Shown here piece by piece: positions 38,403 to 47,530 of a DNA stretch of 64,000 bases. Where the stretch lies: the NCBI RefSeq assembly GCF_028198165.1, contig NZ_CP116339.1, positions 3,541,001-3,605,000 on the forward strand, written 5' to 3'. Origin of the DNA: Pseudoxanthomonas sp. JBR18 (GTDB taxonomy: Bacteria; Pseudomonadota; Gammaproteobacteria; Xanthomonadales; Xanthomonadaceae). The position numbers and the translations under genes were made by a program. The notes beneath the pieces were generated by a model. That model was not told the DNA's origin, did no database searches, and was given only the letters and a program-made list of their open reading frames with translations. Position 1 is the first letter of the stretch. The number at the start of each line of letters is the position of its first letter.

Positions 38403-40906
38403 GCGCCGGCTCCGTCGAGGGCGCGCACCTGGGTGGCGTCGGCGCAGGCCAGGGCCTGCTGTGCCAGCGCCGTCAGGTCGGCCCGCGCCGCGGCGCGCAG
38501 GCGTGCCTTGACCGCGGGGATGTCGTTGGGCGTCATCGACAGTTCGTCCACGCCCAGGCCGGCCAGCAGGCAGGCGCCGAACGGATCGCCCGCCAGGCCG
38601 CCACACACGCCGACCCAGCGCCCGTGCGCGCGGGCGCCTTGGACCGTGCTGTGAATGGCGCGCAGCACGGCCGGATGCAGGCTGTCGGCCTCGGCGGCCA
38701 GTTCCGGATTCTGGCGGTCGATCGCCAGCACGTACTGGGTTAGGTCGTTAGTGCCGATGGAGAAGAAGTCGGCGTGCTGGGCCAGCATGTCGGCCCGGGC
38801 GGCGGCGGCGGGCACCTCGATCATGATGCCGATCGGCACCGGCGGGGCGTCCAGCTCGCCGCGCAGCCGCTCGCAGATCTCGCGCAGGGCGACCAGTTCG
38901 GGCACCGAGGTGATCATCGGGAACATGATCGACAGGCGCGCGCCTTGGCTCGCGGCGCGATACAGCGCGCGCAGCTGCGGTTCGAGCAGGTCCGGGCGGC
39001 GCAGCAGCAGGCGCGCGCCGCGCACGCCCAGGAACGGGTTTTCCTCGTGCGGCAGCTCCAGGTGCGCCACCTGCTTGTCGCCGCCGATGTCCAGCGCGCG
39101 CACGATCAGCGGGCGTCCGTCCAGCGCGGCCGCCATCGCCAGGTAGGTCTGCAACTGTTCCTCCTCGTCAGGCGTACTGCTGCGCTCCAGGAACAGGAAC
39201 TCGGTGCGCATCAGGCCCACGCCCTCGGCGCCCTGTTCCAGCGCCAGCGGCACCTGGTCGGGCAGGTTGACGTTGGCGCCGATGTCGATGCGATGGCCGT
39301 CGGTGGTCTGCGCCGGCTGCGCCCGCTGCTGGGCTTCGCGTGTGCGCACCTGCTGTTGTTCGTCGATCCAGGCGCGCGCGGCGGCCAGGTCGTTGGCCGA
39401 AGGCGACAGATACAGGCGCCCGCTGTTGCCGTCGAGGATAGCCTCGGTGCCCGATGCCACGGCCAGCAGGTCGGCGCCGCCGGCCACCAGCGCCGGCACG
39501 CCGAGCGTGCGCGAGAGGATGGCGGTGTGCGAGGTGGGGCCGCCCTGTGCCGTGGCCAGGCCGAGCACACGCTGCGGATCCAGGTTGGCCGTGTCCGAGG
39601 GCGACAGGTCGGCGGCCAGCAGGATGCAGGGATGCTCGGGCAGCTCGGCCAGCCCGCCACCGGCGGCGCTGGGATCGAGCTGGGCCAGCACGCGCCGGCC
39701 AACATCGCGCAGGTCCGCGGCGCGTCCGGCCAGCACGGGGTTGCCCAGCGCCGCCAGGCCCGAGGCGGTCTGTTCGATCGCCTGGTGCCAGGACCAGGCC
39801 ACGCCATGGCCTTCGACCATCAACTGGCAGGCGCGGGTGATCAGGTCAGTGTCGTCCAGCAGCGCGCCCTGCGCCTTGAAGATCGCCGCGTCCGCCGCGC
39901 CGAGGCGACGCTGGGTGTCGTCCTCCAGCGCCCGCAGCTGCTGGCGGGTGCGGCTGAGGGCCTCATGCAGCTGGGCACCGCCTTCGCCCAGCGGCGTGGG
40001 CCGGTCGGCCACCCCGGTCTGTGCGCTGGCCAGCACATGCACCGGCGCGATCGCCAGGCCCGGGCTGGCGCCGATGCCGACCACCGCCGCCTGCGCCTCG
40101 GGCGGCGTCCAGCCGTTGACCGGCGCGGCACGGCGCTGGGCGGCGCGTTCGGCATCGGCCTTTTCCTGCAGGATCAGCCCGTCCATCGCCTTGCGCAGCG
40201 CGGCCAGGGCGGCCTGCGCGTCCTGGCCCTCGGCCGAGACCACGATCTCATCGCCCTGGTGCAGGCCCAGCTGCAGCAGCGCCACCAGGCTCTTGGCATC
40301 GGCCGCCTGATCGCCGGCGCGCACCTGCAGGCGGGCCACGAAGCGGCGCGCGGCCTCGGCCCAGCGCGTGGCGGGGCGTGCATGCAACCCGTTGGGATAG
40401 GCAATGGTCCAGTCGAAGCGGTGTTCCAGGTCGGCGACTGGCGCGGCGGGCTGGCTGGCGGTGTCGCCGGAGAGCGCGGCGACGATCTGCTCCGCCTCGG
40501 CGGTGGTGAACAGGCGCTGCAGCGTCGCCTCGTCCTGGATCAGGCGCGTGAGCCGGCGCAGCAAGGTGATGTGGGTGTCGGACTGGGCGGCGATGCCGAC
40601 CACCAGGTGGGTGACCTGGCCCGGATTCCATTCCACGCCCTGCGGCAGCTGCAGCACGGCGATGCCGTCGCGACGCACCAGATGACGGTCCTCGCCCAGG
40701 CCGTGCGGGATGGCCACGCCATGCCCCAGGAAGGTGTTGGCCAGTTCTTCGCGGCGGGACATGCTGGCCTGGTAGCCGTCGGCCACGCAGCCGCCGGCGG
40801 TGAGCAGTTGGGCCACCTGGGCGATGGCGTCGGCCTTGTCCCGCGCGCGGGCATCCAGGCGGATGAGCTCCAGCGCGACCGGAGCAGGGGAGGATTGTGG
40901 CGGCAC
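38399..40906 (-). CDS. fruB: Multiphosphoryl transfer protein: PTS IIA-HPr-enzyme I fusion
   Basis: 835 aa from GTG at 40906 (GGAG six bases upstream); the longer open frame reads back through the operator palindrome and is rejected. The IIA domain has His68 (GVAIPHGLGED), the HPr-like domain His175 (YPNGLHARPAT), and the enzyme I domain its active His near 463 (GGPTSHTAILSR), with the PEP-binding C-terminus (GVGLMRTEFLFLERS, FFSIGTNDLTQYVLAIDR). It takes phosphate from PEP all the way to FruA, so this locus is a self-contained phosphorelay. Confidence 0.95.
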   Translation of the reverse strand: MPPQSSPAPVALELIRLDARARDKADAIAQVAQLLTAGGCVADGYQASMSRREELANTFLGHGVAIPHGLGEDRHLVRRDGIAVLQLPQGVEWNPGQVTHLVVGIAAQSDTHITLLRRLTRLIQDEATLQRLFTTAEAEQIVAALSGDTASQPAAPVADLEHRFDWTIAYPNGLHARPATRWAEAARRFVARLQVRAGDQAADAKSLVALLQLGLHQGDEIVVSAEGQDAQAALAALRKAMDGLILQEKADAERAAQRRAAPVNGWTPPEAQAAVVGIGASPGLAIAPVHVLASAQTGVADRPTPLGEGGAQLHEALSRTRQQLRALEDDTQRRLGAADAAIFKAQGALLDDTDLITRACQLMVEGHGVAWSWHQAIEQTASGLAALGNPVLAGRAADLRDVGRRVLAQLDPSAAGGGLAELPEHPCILLAADLSPSDTANLDPQRVLGLATAQGGPTSHTAILSRTLGVPALVAGGADLLAVASGTEAILDGNSGRLYLSPSANDLAAARAWIDEQQQVRTREAQQRAQPAQTTDGHRIDIGANVNLPDQVPLALEQGAEGVGLMRTEFLFLERSSTPDEEEQLQTYLAMAAALDGRPLIVRALDIGGDKQVAHLELPHEENPFLGVRGARLLLRRPDLLEPQLRALYRAASQGARLSIMFPMITSVPELVALREICERLRGELDAPPVPIGIMIEVPAAAARADMLAQHADFFSIGTNDLTQYVLAIDRQNPELAAEADSLHPAVLRAIHSTVQGARAHGRWVGVCGGLAGDPFGACLLAGLGVDELSMTPNDIPAVKARLRAAARADLTALAQQALACADATQVRALDGAGA

Positions 40907-40936
40907 GAGGAACTCCGAACAGATCGCTGGGATGCA

Positions 40937-40954
40937 ATTGGGAACGTTCCCAAT
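40937..40954. promoter_or_regulatory. Perfect 18-bp palindrome, probable FruR (LacI-type) operator
   Basis: ATTGGGAACGTTCCCAAT is a perfect inverted repeat with a central CG, the hallmark of LacI-family sites. It lies 31 bp upstream of the fruB start in the divergent fruB/lacI region, so binding should repress the fru operon and perhaps the regulator itself. Confidence 0.75.
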
Positions 40955-40965
40955 CAAAATTTCAA

Positions 40966-40978
40966 TGTGCAGTGCACA
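40966..40978. promoter_or_regulatory. Second palindrome in the fruB/lacI divergent region
   Basis: TGTGCAGTGCACA is a perfect odd-length inverted repeat, 11 bp from the FruR-like operator. Its sequence differs from that operator, so another regulator or a promoter feature is possible. A weaker FruR-like element GGGAAACGATCCC occurs at 41048-41060. Confidence 0.4.
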
Positions 40979-41022
40979 AAAGCCCTGGGAGCGAGGCGCG
41001 ATAAGCTTTTGCTGAGGCCAAG

Positions 41023-42048
41023 ATGGCCGATATTGGCAACTTAACCAGGGAAACGATCCCAGTGAGCATCAGCATCAACGACGTGGCCCGGGTGGCGGGC
41101 GTCTCCAAGTCCACGGTGTCGCGCGTGATCGGCGGTGGCGCCGTCAGTGCCGAGGTCCGCGCACGGGTGGAGGCGGCCATCGCCCAGACCGGCTACCGGC
41201 TCAACCTGCAGGCCCGGCGCCTGCGCTCGCGCCACAGCGGCATCGTCGGGGTGATCGTGGCGGATATCCGCAATCCCTTCTTCACCGCCCTGATCCGCGC
41301 GGTGGAAGCGGTGGCCTATCAGCAGGGCCTGCGGGTCATGCTGTGCAACACCGACGAGGACCCCTCGCGCGAGGCGCTGTACCTGCAGATGATGCAGGAG
41401 GAGCGCATCAGTGGTCTGATCTTCGCGCCCACCCGCACCACCGTCGGCCGGCTCGATCGCATGCAGTGGGACTATCCCACCGTCCTGGTCGATCGCGCGC
41501 CGGCCGGCGGACGGCACGACAGCGTGGTGATCGACAACGTCGCGGCCATGACCGAGCTGGTCGCGCACCTGCTGGCGCAGGGCTATCGCCGCATCGGCGG
41601 CCTGTTCGGCAGCACCAGCACCACCGCGACCGAACGCCGCGACGGCTATCTGGCCGCCATGCAGGCGCACGGCCTGGCGCCGGACTACCGGGAGATCGAG
41701 CCCACTGCCGAGGCGGCGATCGCCACGGTCGGCCAGTGGCTGGCGCAGGACCAGCCGCCGCGGGCGCTGGTGGCCAGCAACAACCTGCTGCTGATGGGCG
41801 CGCTGAAGGCCGCCCGCGCCGCGGAGTTGTCCATTCCCGGCCAGCTGGCCCTGGCCGGCTTCGACAACGAGCGCTGGACCGAACTGGTCGAACCTGGCAT
41901 TAGCGTGGTCGAACAACCCGTCGAAGACATGGGCCGGGCGGCCATGTCGCTGCTGCTGGAGCGGATGAAGTCGCCGGAGATGCCGGTGCGCCGGCTGGTG
42001 ATGACCGCGCGCTGCGTGCTGCGCGGCTCGACCCGCGCACCGGCCTGA
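41023..42048 (+). CDS. fruR: LacI-family regulator of the fructose PTS operon
   Basis: 341 aa from ATG at 41023 (GAGG upstream). The N-terminal HTH reads INDVARVAGVSKSTVSRVIG and the hinge LQARRLRSRHSGIVGVIV; the periplasmic-binding-like sugar domain follows. LacI proteins usually begin right at the HTH, so GTG at 41062 (328 aa, starting MSISINDVAR) is a serious alternative start. Divergent from fruB with a perfect operator between, it most likely represses fruB-fruK-fruA-oprB. The effector is probably fructose-1-phosphate, which is inference. Confidence 0.88.
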   Translation: MADIGNLTRETIPVSISINDVARVAGVSKSTVSRVIGGGAVSAEVRARVEAAIAQTGYRLNLQARRLRSRHSGIVGVIVADIRNPFFTALIRAVEAVAYQQGLRVMLCNTDEDPSREALYLQMMQEERISGLIFAPTRTTVGRLDRMQWDYPTVLVDRAPAGGRHDSVVIDNVAAMTELVAHLLAQGYRRIGGLFGSTSTTATERRDGYLAAMQAHGLAPDYREIEPTAEAAIATVGQWLAQDQPPRALVASNNLLLMGALKAARAAELSIPGQLALAGFDNERWTELVEPGISVVEQPVEDMGRAAMSLLLERMKSPEMPVRRLVMTARCVLRGSTRAPA

Positions 42049-42064
42049 GCCGGCGCCAGGCGGT

Positions 42065-43429
42065 TCAGGCGATGTCGGTCAGCACGCTCAGGCGCGCATG
42101 CACCTGGGCGTCCAGCCAGTCCCAGTTCACCTGGGCCAGCTCGGTCTTGCCCGCGGTGGCCTCGATGAGCAGGGCGCGCTGGATCTGGGTCCGCGAGAAC
42201 GCCAGCGCATAGGGAATGCGCATGAAGGTGACCATCGTGTAGTGCGGCACAAAGCGGCCCGGGTGGCGTTGCTGCAGCGCCTGTTCGAGCTGGCGCTGCA
42301 GCAGAAAGTCCGCGTCGTCCACGCGGTCGCGCATCTCGACGTAGTTCTCCAGCGCCATGGCCTGGATCGCCTCGGCGTTGGGCCTGCGCTCGGCTTCGAA
42401 CGCGGCGAAGGCGCGGGCCAGGTCCTCGTGCGCGTCGAGCTGGTCGGCCAGCGCCACGCAGTCCTCGAACGCGCAGTTCATGCCCTGTCCGTGGAAGGGC
42501 ACCATCGCGTGCGCGGCATCGCCCAGCAGCACCGCGCGCTCGCCCAGGCGCCAGCGATCCAGGTAGAGCGTGCCCAGCAGGCCCGGCGGATGGTGCTCCC
42601 AGTCGCGGACCAGGTTGGGGATCAGCGGAAGCGCGTCGGCGAAATCGCGTGCGAACAGCGCCCGTGCCTCGGCGCCGCTACGCACGGTCGCAAAACTGGT
42701 CGCACCCTCGTTGGGCAGGAACAGGGTGACGGTGAAGGTGCCTTCGTCATTGGGCAGCGCGATGCACATGTAGTCGCCGCGCGGCCAGATGTGCAGGGCA
42801 TGGGGCTCGATGCGGAAGGCGCCCTCGGCGGCCGGCGGGATCTCCAGTTCCTTGTAGGAGTGATCGAGGAATTCGCTGCGCTCACCCAGCGGCGCGACGC
42901 GGCCCATGGCCGCGCGCAGCGCCGAGCCGGCGCCATCGGCCCCGATCAGGGTCTGGAAGCGGATGTCGTGCGGCGAATCGTCGCGGTCGTCGATGAAGCG
43001 CGCATACCCGGCCGGGAAGTCGACCGTATGCAGCCGGCGATAGAAGTGCACCTGCGCCCCGGCGGCCTCGGCCAGGTCCAGCAGGGCGATGTTGAGGTCG
43101 GCACGGTGGATCGACCAGATCACCTCGCTGTCGTCGCGCCCGTAGCGCTGCAGCTGCTCGCCCCCGTCCGCGAAGTGCACCATGCGCCCGCGCATCATCA
43201 CCGCGCGCGCCATCACCGCCTCCTCGGCCCCGGCCTGGCGCAGGGCATGGCGCCCGCGTTCGGCGAGTGCCAGATTGATCGAACGGCCGGATTCGTAACC
43301 CTTGACGCGCGGATCGCCGCGACGTTCGTAGACGGTGACCTGCCAGCCGCGACGCGACAGCAGGATGGCCAACAGACTGCCGGCCAGGCCGGAGCCGATG
43401 AGGGTGATGCAGCGTTTTGGGTGGTTCAA
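42065..43429 (-). CDS. kmo: Kynurenine 3-monooxygenase
   Basis: 454 aa. An FAD hydroxylase converting kynurenine to 3-hydroxykynurenine with NADPH and O2. The Rossmann motif ITLIGSGLAGSLLAILLSRR, the YESGRSINLALAERG segment, and the second FAD motif VLLGDAAHAMVPFHGQGMN followed by AFEDC are all characteristic. The C-terminal hydrophobic helix of the eukaryotic enzyme is absent, as is usual in bacteria. It follows kynureninase by 31 bp and converges on the fruR gene. Confidence 0.96.
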   Translation of the reverse strand: MNHPKRCITLIGSGLAGSLLAILLSRRGWQVTVYERRGDPRVKGYESGRSINLALAERGRHALRQAGAEEAVMARAVMMRGRMVHFADGGEQLQRYGRDDSEVIWSIHRADLNIALLDLAEAAGAQVHFYRRLHTVDFPAGYARFIDDRDDSPHDIRFQTLIGADGAGSALRAAMGRVAPLGERSEFLDHSYKELEIPPAAEGAFRIEPHALHIWPRGDYMCIALPNDEGTFTVTLFLPNEGATSFATVRSGAEARALFARDFADALPLIPNLVRDWEHHPPGLLGTLYLDRWRLGERAVLLGDAAHAMVPFHGQGMNCAFEDCVALADQLDAHEDLARAFAAFEAERRPNAEAIQAMALENYVEMRDRVDDADFLLQRQLEQALQQRHPGRFVPHYTMVTFMRIPYALAFSRTQIQRALLIEATAGKTELAQVNWDWLDAQVHARLSVLTDIA

Positions 43430-43460
43430 GGCAAGGCCTGGTCGGTGGTCGAGCGCGGGG

Positions 43461-44735
43461 TCAGAAGCCCGCCCAGCTCTCCACTTCTTCCACGAAGCGG
43501 TAGACGTCCTTGAACGAGTTGTACAAGGGTACCGGCGAAATGCGGATCACGTCCGGTTCGCGCCAGTCGCCCAGTACGCCGACCGACACCAGGTAGTCGA
43601 ACAGCTCTCTGCCGCGCTCGCGCCCGCCGGCCACGCGCAGCGACAGTTGACAGCCGCGACGCTCCGGTTCGGCAGGGGTGATGATCTCCAGCGTGTCCAG
43701 CAGGCGCGCCTCGATCAGTTCCTCCAGAAAGCCGGTCATCTTCTCCGACTTGGCGCGCAGGGCCGGCATGCCGCCGGCCTTGTCCACCAGTTCCAGTGAG
43801 GCCAGCAGCGGAGCCAACGCCAGCACCGGTGGATTGCTCAGCTGCCAGCCCTCGGCGCCGGGCGTGGGGGTGAACTCGGGCGCCATCAGGAAGCGGGTTT
43901 CCTTCTCGTGCCCCCACCAGCCGGCAAAGCGGGGCCGATCGGTGTGCGCGTGGCGCTGGTGCACGAAGGCGCCGGCCACCGCGCCGGGGCCGGCGTTGAG
44001 GTACTTGTAGTGGCACCACACCGCAAAATCCGCGTCGTCGTCGTGCAGGGTCAGCGGCAGGTTGCCGACCGCATGGGCCAGATCGAAGCCGGCCACCGCG
44101 CCAGCGGCGTGCGCCAGGCGGGCGATCTGGCCCAGGTCGAAGGCCTGGCCGGTGCGGTACTGCACGCCCGGCCACAGCACCAGCGCCAGGCGATGGCCGT
44201 GTTCGGCGATCGCCTGTTCGATGGCGGCCATGGAAATAGTGCCTTCCCCTTCATCCGGCTCCAGCTCGATCAGGTCGGTGGTCGGATCGAAGCCATGGAA
44301 GCGGATCTGCGACTCCACCGCGTGGCGGTCGGAGGGAAACGCGCCGGCTTCGATCAGGATCGCCGGCCGCTCGCGCGTGGGCCGGTAGAAGCTGACCATC
44401 ATGAAGTGCAGGTTGGCGGTGAGCGTGTTCATGGCGACCACTTCACCGGGCAGCGCGCCGACCACGCGCGCCAGCGGGTCGCGGACCTGCTCGTGATAGG
44501 TCATCCACTGCGCCTGGCCGCGGAAGTGGCCTTCCACCGCTTCGTGCGCCCACTTGTCCAGCACCTGTTCGATCGCCTTGCGCGCGCCGCGCGGCTGCAG
44601 CCCCAGTGAGTTGCCGCAGAAATACGCCTGTTCGACGTTCTTGTGCCGGGGCAGCAGGAATTCGGCACGCAGCGCACGGAGCGGATCGGCGGCGTCCAAG
44701 GCGATGGCGTGAGTGCGGTGCAGGGTGTCGGTCAT
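43461..44735 (-). CDS. kynU: Kynureninase
   Basis: 424 aa. A PLP enzyme cleaving (3-hydroxy)kynurenine to (3-hydroxy)anthranilate and alanine. Visible motifs: FCGNSLGLQPRGARKAIEQV, NTLTANLHFMMVSFY, and the PLP-lysine region DFAVWCHYKYLNAGPGAV with Lys near residue 244, then GWWGHEKETRF. The start at 44735 gives normal family length; an in-frame upstream ATG would add 18 or more residues without a better Shine-Dalgarno. It lies between the FUSC transporter gene (96 bp) and kmo. Confidence 0.95.
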   Translation of the reverse strand: MTDTLHRTHAIALDAADPLRALRAEFLLPRHKNVEQAYFCGNSLGLQPRGARKAIEQVLDKWAHEAVEGHFRGQAQWMTYHEQVRDPLARVVGALPGEVVAMNTLTANLHFMMVSFYRPTRERPAILIEAGAFPSDRHAVESQIRFHGFDPTTDLIELEPDEGEGTISMAAIEQAIAEHGHRLALVLWPGVQYRTGQAFDLGQIARLAHAAGAVAGFDLAHAVGNLPLTLHDDDADFAVWCHYKYLNAGPGAVAGAFVHQRHAHTDRPRFAGWWGHEKETRFLMAPEFTPTPGAEGWQLSNPPVLALAPLLASLELVDKAGGMPALRAKSEKMTGFLEELIEARLLDTLEIITPAEPERRGCQLSLRVAGGRERGRELFDYLVSVGVLGDWREPDVIRISPVPLYNSFKDVYRFVEEVESWAGF

Positions 44736-44831
44736 GGGTGAAGTGGTCGAAGTCACTGGAACATCGTCGCGCGCGACGGAGTGAGGCATCACGCACGAAC
44801 CGTGCCATGGATGCTTCAAGCGCCGGGAAGT

Positions 44832-46952
44832 CTAGCCAGGTCCCGCGTTAGCGGCCGTGTCGGTGATCCGGTTTGGGACGTGCGTACCGCTGCGACGGAG
44901 CAGGTGGGTCAGGGTATCGAGGCTGTCGGCGATGCGGTCGGCGGCGTCGAGCAGCGCCGGCGTTGCGTCGTGGTCTTGCGGCAGCGCATGGGCCAGGCGC
45001 CGCTCGAACGGCCGCAGGGCGGGGATTTCCGAGAATTTCCCGGTCAGGCGCAGGTAGCGGCTCTGGGCGCCGAGCGCCTGGTCGACCGCGTCGGCATAGG
45101 CCTGGAGCTCGGGCAGGGCCGGCAGCGGCACGCCTTCGCGCAGTTGGGCTTCGAGGGTGAGCGGGGCGCGCATCAGGCGCGTGGCATTGGCCAGGAGGGA
45201 CTCGGCCAGCTGGGCCTCGTCGCGGTTGCCGCCGCGGCGCGGTTCGGCCTTGAGCCGGTCGATGGACGCCTGCACGTTGGTGCGCGCCGCGCGTGCGGCG
45301 CTGCGAGTGTCGTCCAGGACGTCCACGCGCCCGGCCAGCAGCGCGGTCAGGTGACGCTGGTCGGCCTCCAGCAACGTGGCGAGCGCGGCGCGGCCGCGGC
45401 GGCCCTCCCAGGTTGGCCACAGCGCATAGCTGATCATCGCCAGCGCGCTGCCGATCAGGGTGGCGACCACGCGTGCACTGAGCGCATCGCCGGGCGCGTA
45501 GCCTTCGAAGGAGAGCAACATCACGACCATGCCGGTCAGCAATGCCACGCCCAGTCCATAGTTGACCTGCGCGGTCAGCCGGAAGCCAAAGCACAGCGCC
45601 CACAACAGCAGCAGCCGCACGAGGGTGCCGTCCATCGCGAAATGGATCAGCGCGGTGCCGATCAGCAGTCCGGCCAAGGTACCGGTCACGCGCGCCGCGC
45701 CGAAGCTCAGCGTGCCGCCGAAGTCCGGCTTGAGCACGATGGCGGTGGTCATGGGAATCCACACCCCGTGCGGCAGCTGCAGGGTGCGTTCCAGCAGCAG
45801 CGCCACGACCAGGCTGGTGCCACAGCGCAGGGCGTGGCGGAAGGCCACCGATGACAGGGTGAGGTTGGCGCGCAGCGTGATCCACGGCGAATTGGGGCGC
45901 AGGGCCGGTGGCAGGCGCGCCTCGGCCCGCTGGGCGTTGATCTGGCCCTGACTGCTGGCCCAGTAGCTGTTGCGCACCAGGGCGCGCAACTGGCCGGCCA
46001 GCCCCGCGACACGGCCGGCGGCCAGGCGCAGCAGGCGCGGGTCCCGCGTTCCCTGCGCGGTCTGCCGCGCCGCCTCCAGCGGCGGGGTGAAGTCCTGCAA
46101 CTTGGCGACCTCGGCTTCGGCCCGCAGCGGCGCCGCGGCCTCGCGCATGGCGGCGGACAGGTGATCCAGGACCAGGGCGGCCTGCTTGAGCAGGCCTTCG
46201 ATCGCCTCGCGGGCCGCGCCGCTCTCCAGGCGCGCATGCACATCGGCCAGGGCCAGCAGGTCCACCCGGACACGTTCGCAGATCTCGGCCATGATCCGGA
46301 ACGACTGCAGGGCCACGCCGCGGGTGTGGTGCTGTCCATGCAGCAGCACCAGCGTGTCCTGCGCGGCCTGCAGGGTCGGCGAGGGCTGGCTGGCATCGGG
46401 CCGGGTGCGCGCGGTGATCGCCAGCTGCTCGAGGATGGTGGCCACGGCAAAGCGTTCGGGCCGGTAGCGCTGCAGCGGCCAGGCGGCCACCGCCATCACC
46501 ATCTGCAGCAGGCCGCCGGCGAACACCAGCATGGCCACGCCCGGCGCCTGTGCCGGCGCCAGTCCCATGCTGGCGCAGATCATCAGCAGGATCATGCTGG
46601 CCAGTCCGTTGCGCGCGGCCAGCGGACCCAGCGAGACCACCAGTCCGCCCCCGAATCCAAATGCGAACACGGCCGGGACCAGCACCGCGGTGTGCCCGCC
46701 GATCAGGATGCCCAGGCCGGCCGCCAGCCCGGCGATCGCGGCGCTGAGCAGCATCCGCCGCATGCGCAATCGGTAGGCACCCGGCTGGTCGGCGAACATG
46801 GTCTGCAGCGCGCCGATGGCCACACCCAGGCCGATGGCCGGCTGCCCCAGCCATACGGCCAGGGCGAGCGGAGCGAACACCGCGAAGGAGTTGCGCAGTG
46901 CGACCCGGACCGGGACGTCACGCGGCTTGAAGCGGAGCAGGGTGCGCAGCAC
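44832..46952 (-). CDS. FUSC-family inner-membrane transporter (aromatic-acid exporter type)
   Basis: 706 aa with the two-repeat FUSC/YccS layout. Hydrophobic helices lie at residues ~20-160 (LALAVWLGQPAIGLGVAIGA, LVPAVFAFGFGGGLVVSLG), followed by a soluble helical domain to ~370. A second helix bundle follows (MTTAIVLKPDFGGTLSFG), then a C-terminal cytosolic domain. FUSC proteins such as AaeB export aromatic carboxylic acids. It sits 12 bp after 3-hydroxyanthranilate dioxygenase and before kynureninase, so transport of kynurenine-pathway aromatics is a reasonable inference. Confidence 0.88.
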   Translation of the reverse strand: MLRTLLRFKPRDVPVRVALRNSFAVFAPLALAVWLGQPAIGLGVAIGALQTMFADQPGAYRLRMRRMLLSAAIAGLAAGLGILIGGHTAVLVPAVFAFGFGGGLVVSLGPLAARNGLASMILLMICASMGLAPAQAPGVAMLVFAGGLLQMVMAVAAWPLQRYRPERFAVATILEQLAITARTRPDASQPSPTLQAAQDTLVLLHGQHHTRGVALQSFRIMAEICERVRVDLLALADVHARLESGAAREAIEGLLKQAALVLDHLSAAMREAAAPLRAEAEVAKLQDFTPPLEAARQTAQGTRDPRLLRLAAGRVAGLAGQLRALVRNSYWASSQGQINAQRAEARLPPALRPNSPWITLRANLTLSSVAFRHALRCGTSLVVALLLERTLQLPHGVWIPMTTAIVLKPDFGGTLSFGAARVTGTLAGLLIGTALIHFAMDGTLVRLLLLWALCFGFRLTAQVNYGLGVALLTGMVVMLLSFEGYAPGDALSARVVATLIGSALAMISYALWPTWEGRRGRAALATLLEADQRHLTALLAGRVDVLDDTRSAARAARTNVQASIDRLKAEPRRGGNRDEAQLAESLLANATRLMRAPLTLEAQLREGVPLPALPELQAYADAVDQALGAQSRYLRLTGKFSEIPALRPFERRLAHALPQDHDATPALLDAADRIADSLDTLTHLLRRSGTHVPNRITDTAANAGPG

Positions 46953-46964
46953 GGACGACGATGC

Positions 46965-47495
46965 TCAGGTGTCGGGCATCACGTAGCGATCCGGGGCTGG
47001 ATGGAGATGCCCGCAGGCCTGGCAGGTCCGGTGCGCCAGCGAGGCGTAGAAGCGGTCGAACACCGGCGGGAAGTCGGTCTCGATGTTCCGCAGCGGGAAG
47101 TACTCCTCGTACAGCTTGTGGTTGCAGCGCTCGCAGAACCACAGCAGGCCGTCCTGCTCGTGCGGCAGGCGGCGACGTTCGACCACCAGCCCGACCGAGC
47201 CTTCCATGCGCTGCGGCGAATGCGGCACGCGCGGGGGCAGCAGGAAGATTTCGCCGGCGTTGATCGGGATGTCGCGTGCGGCGCCGTCCTCCTGGATCCG
47301 CAGGACCATCTGCCCTTCGAGCTGGTAGAACCACTCCGGCCCTTCGTCGTAGTGGTAATCGGTGCGGCGGTTGGGCCCGCCCACCACCATCACGATGAAG
47401 TCACCGGCGTAGATCACCTTGTTGCCCACCGGCGGCTTGAGCAGGTGGCGGTGTTCCTCGATCCAGGCCTGCAGGTTGAGCGGGGCGGGCAGCAT
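46965..47495 (-). CDS. nbaC: 3-hydroxyanthranilate 3,4-dioxygenase
   Basis: 176 aa. A cupin enzyme opening 3-hydroxyanthranilate to the quinolinate precursor. The iron ligands are visible as His48, Glu54 ([16 protein letters not shown]) and His92 ([10 protein letters not shown]), with Arg44 before. A C-terminal rubredoxin-like site uses Cys121, Cys124, Cys158 and Cys161 (CERC, CQAC), as in the bacterial dimeric enzymes. Start 47495 has GGAG eight bases upstream; the frame upstream belongs to the carbonic anhydrase overlap region. It also appears under the name haao. Confidence 0.95.
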   Translation of the reverse strand: MLPAPLNLQAWIEEHRHLLKPPVGNKVIYAGDFIVMVVGGPNRRTDYHYDEGPEWFYQLEGQMVLRIQEDGAARDIPINAGEIFLLPPRVPHSPQRMEGSVGLVVERRRLPHEQDGLLWFCERCNHKLYEEYFPLRNIETDFPPVFDRFYASLAHRTCQACGHLHPAPDRYVMPDT

Positions 47496-47530
47496 AGCGG
47501 GGCTCTCCAGTCGACGTGCGACGGCAGCGA

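Noticed and set aside
40907..40957. Earlier start of fruB inside the operator
   Set aside because: Would start at a non-standard ATT within the perfect palindrome; GTG at 40906 has a Shine-Dalgarno and fits the IIA domain.
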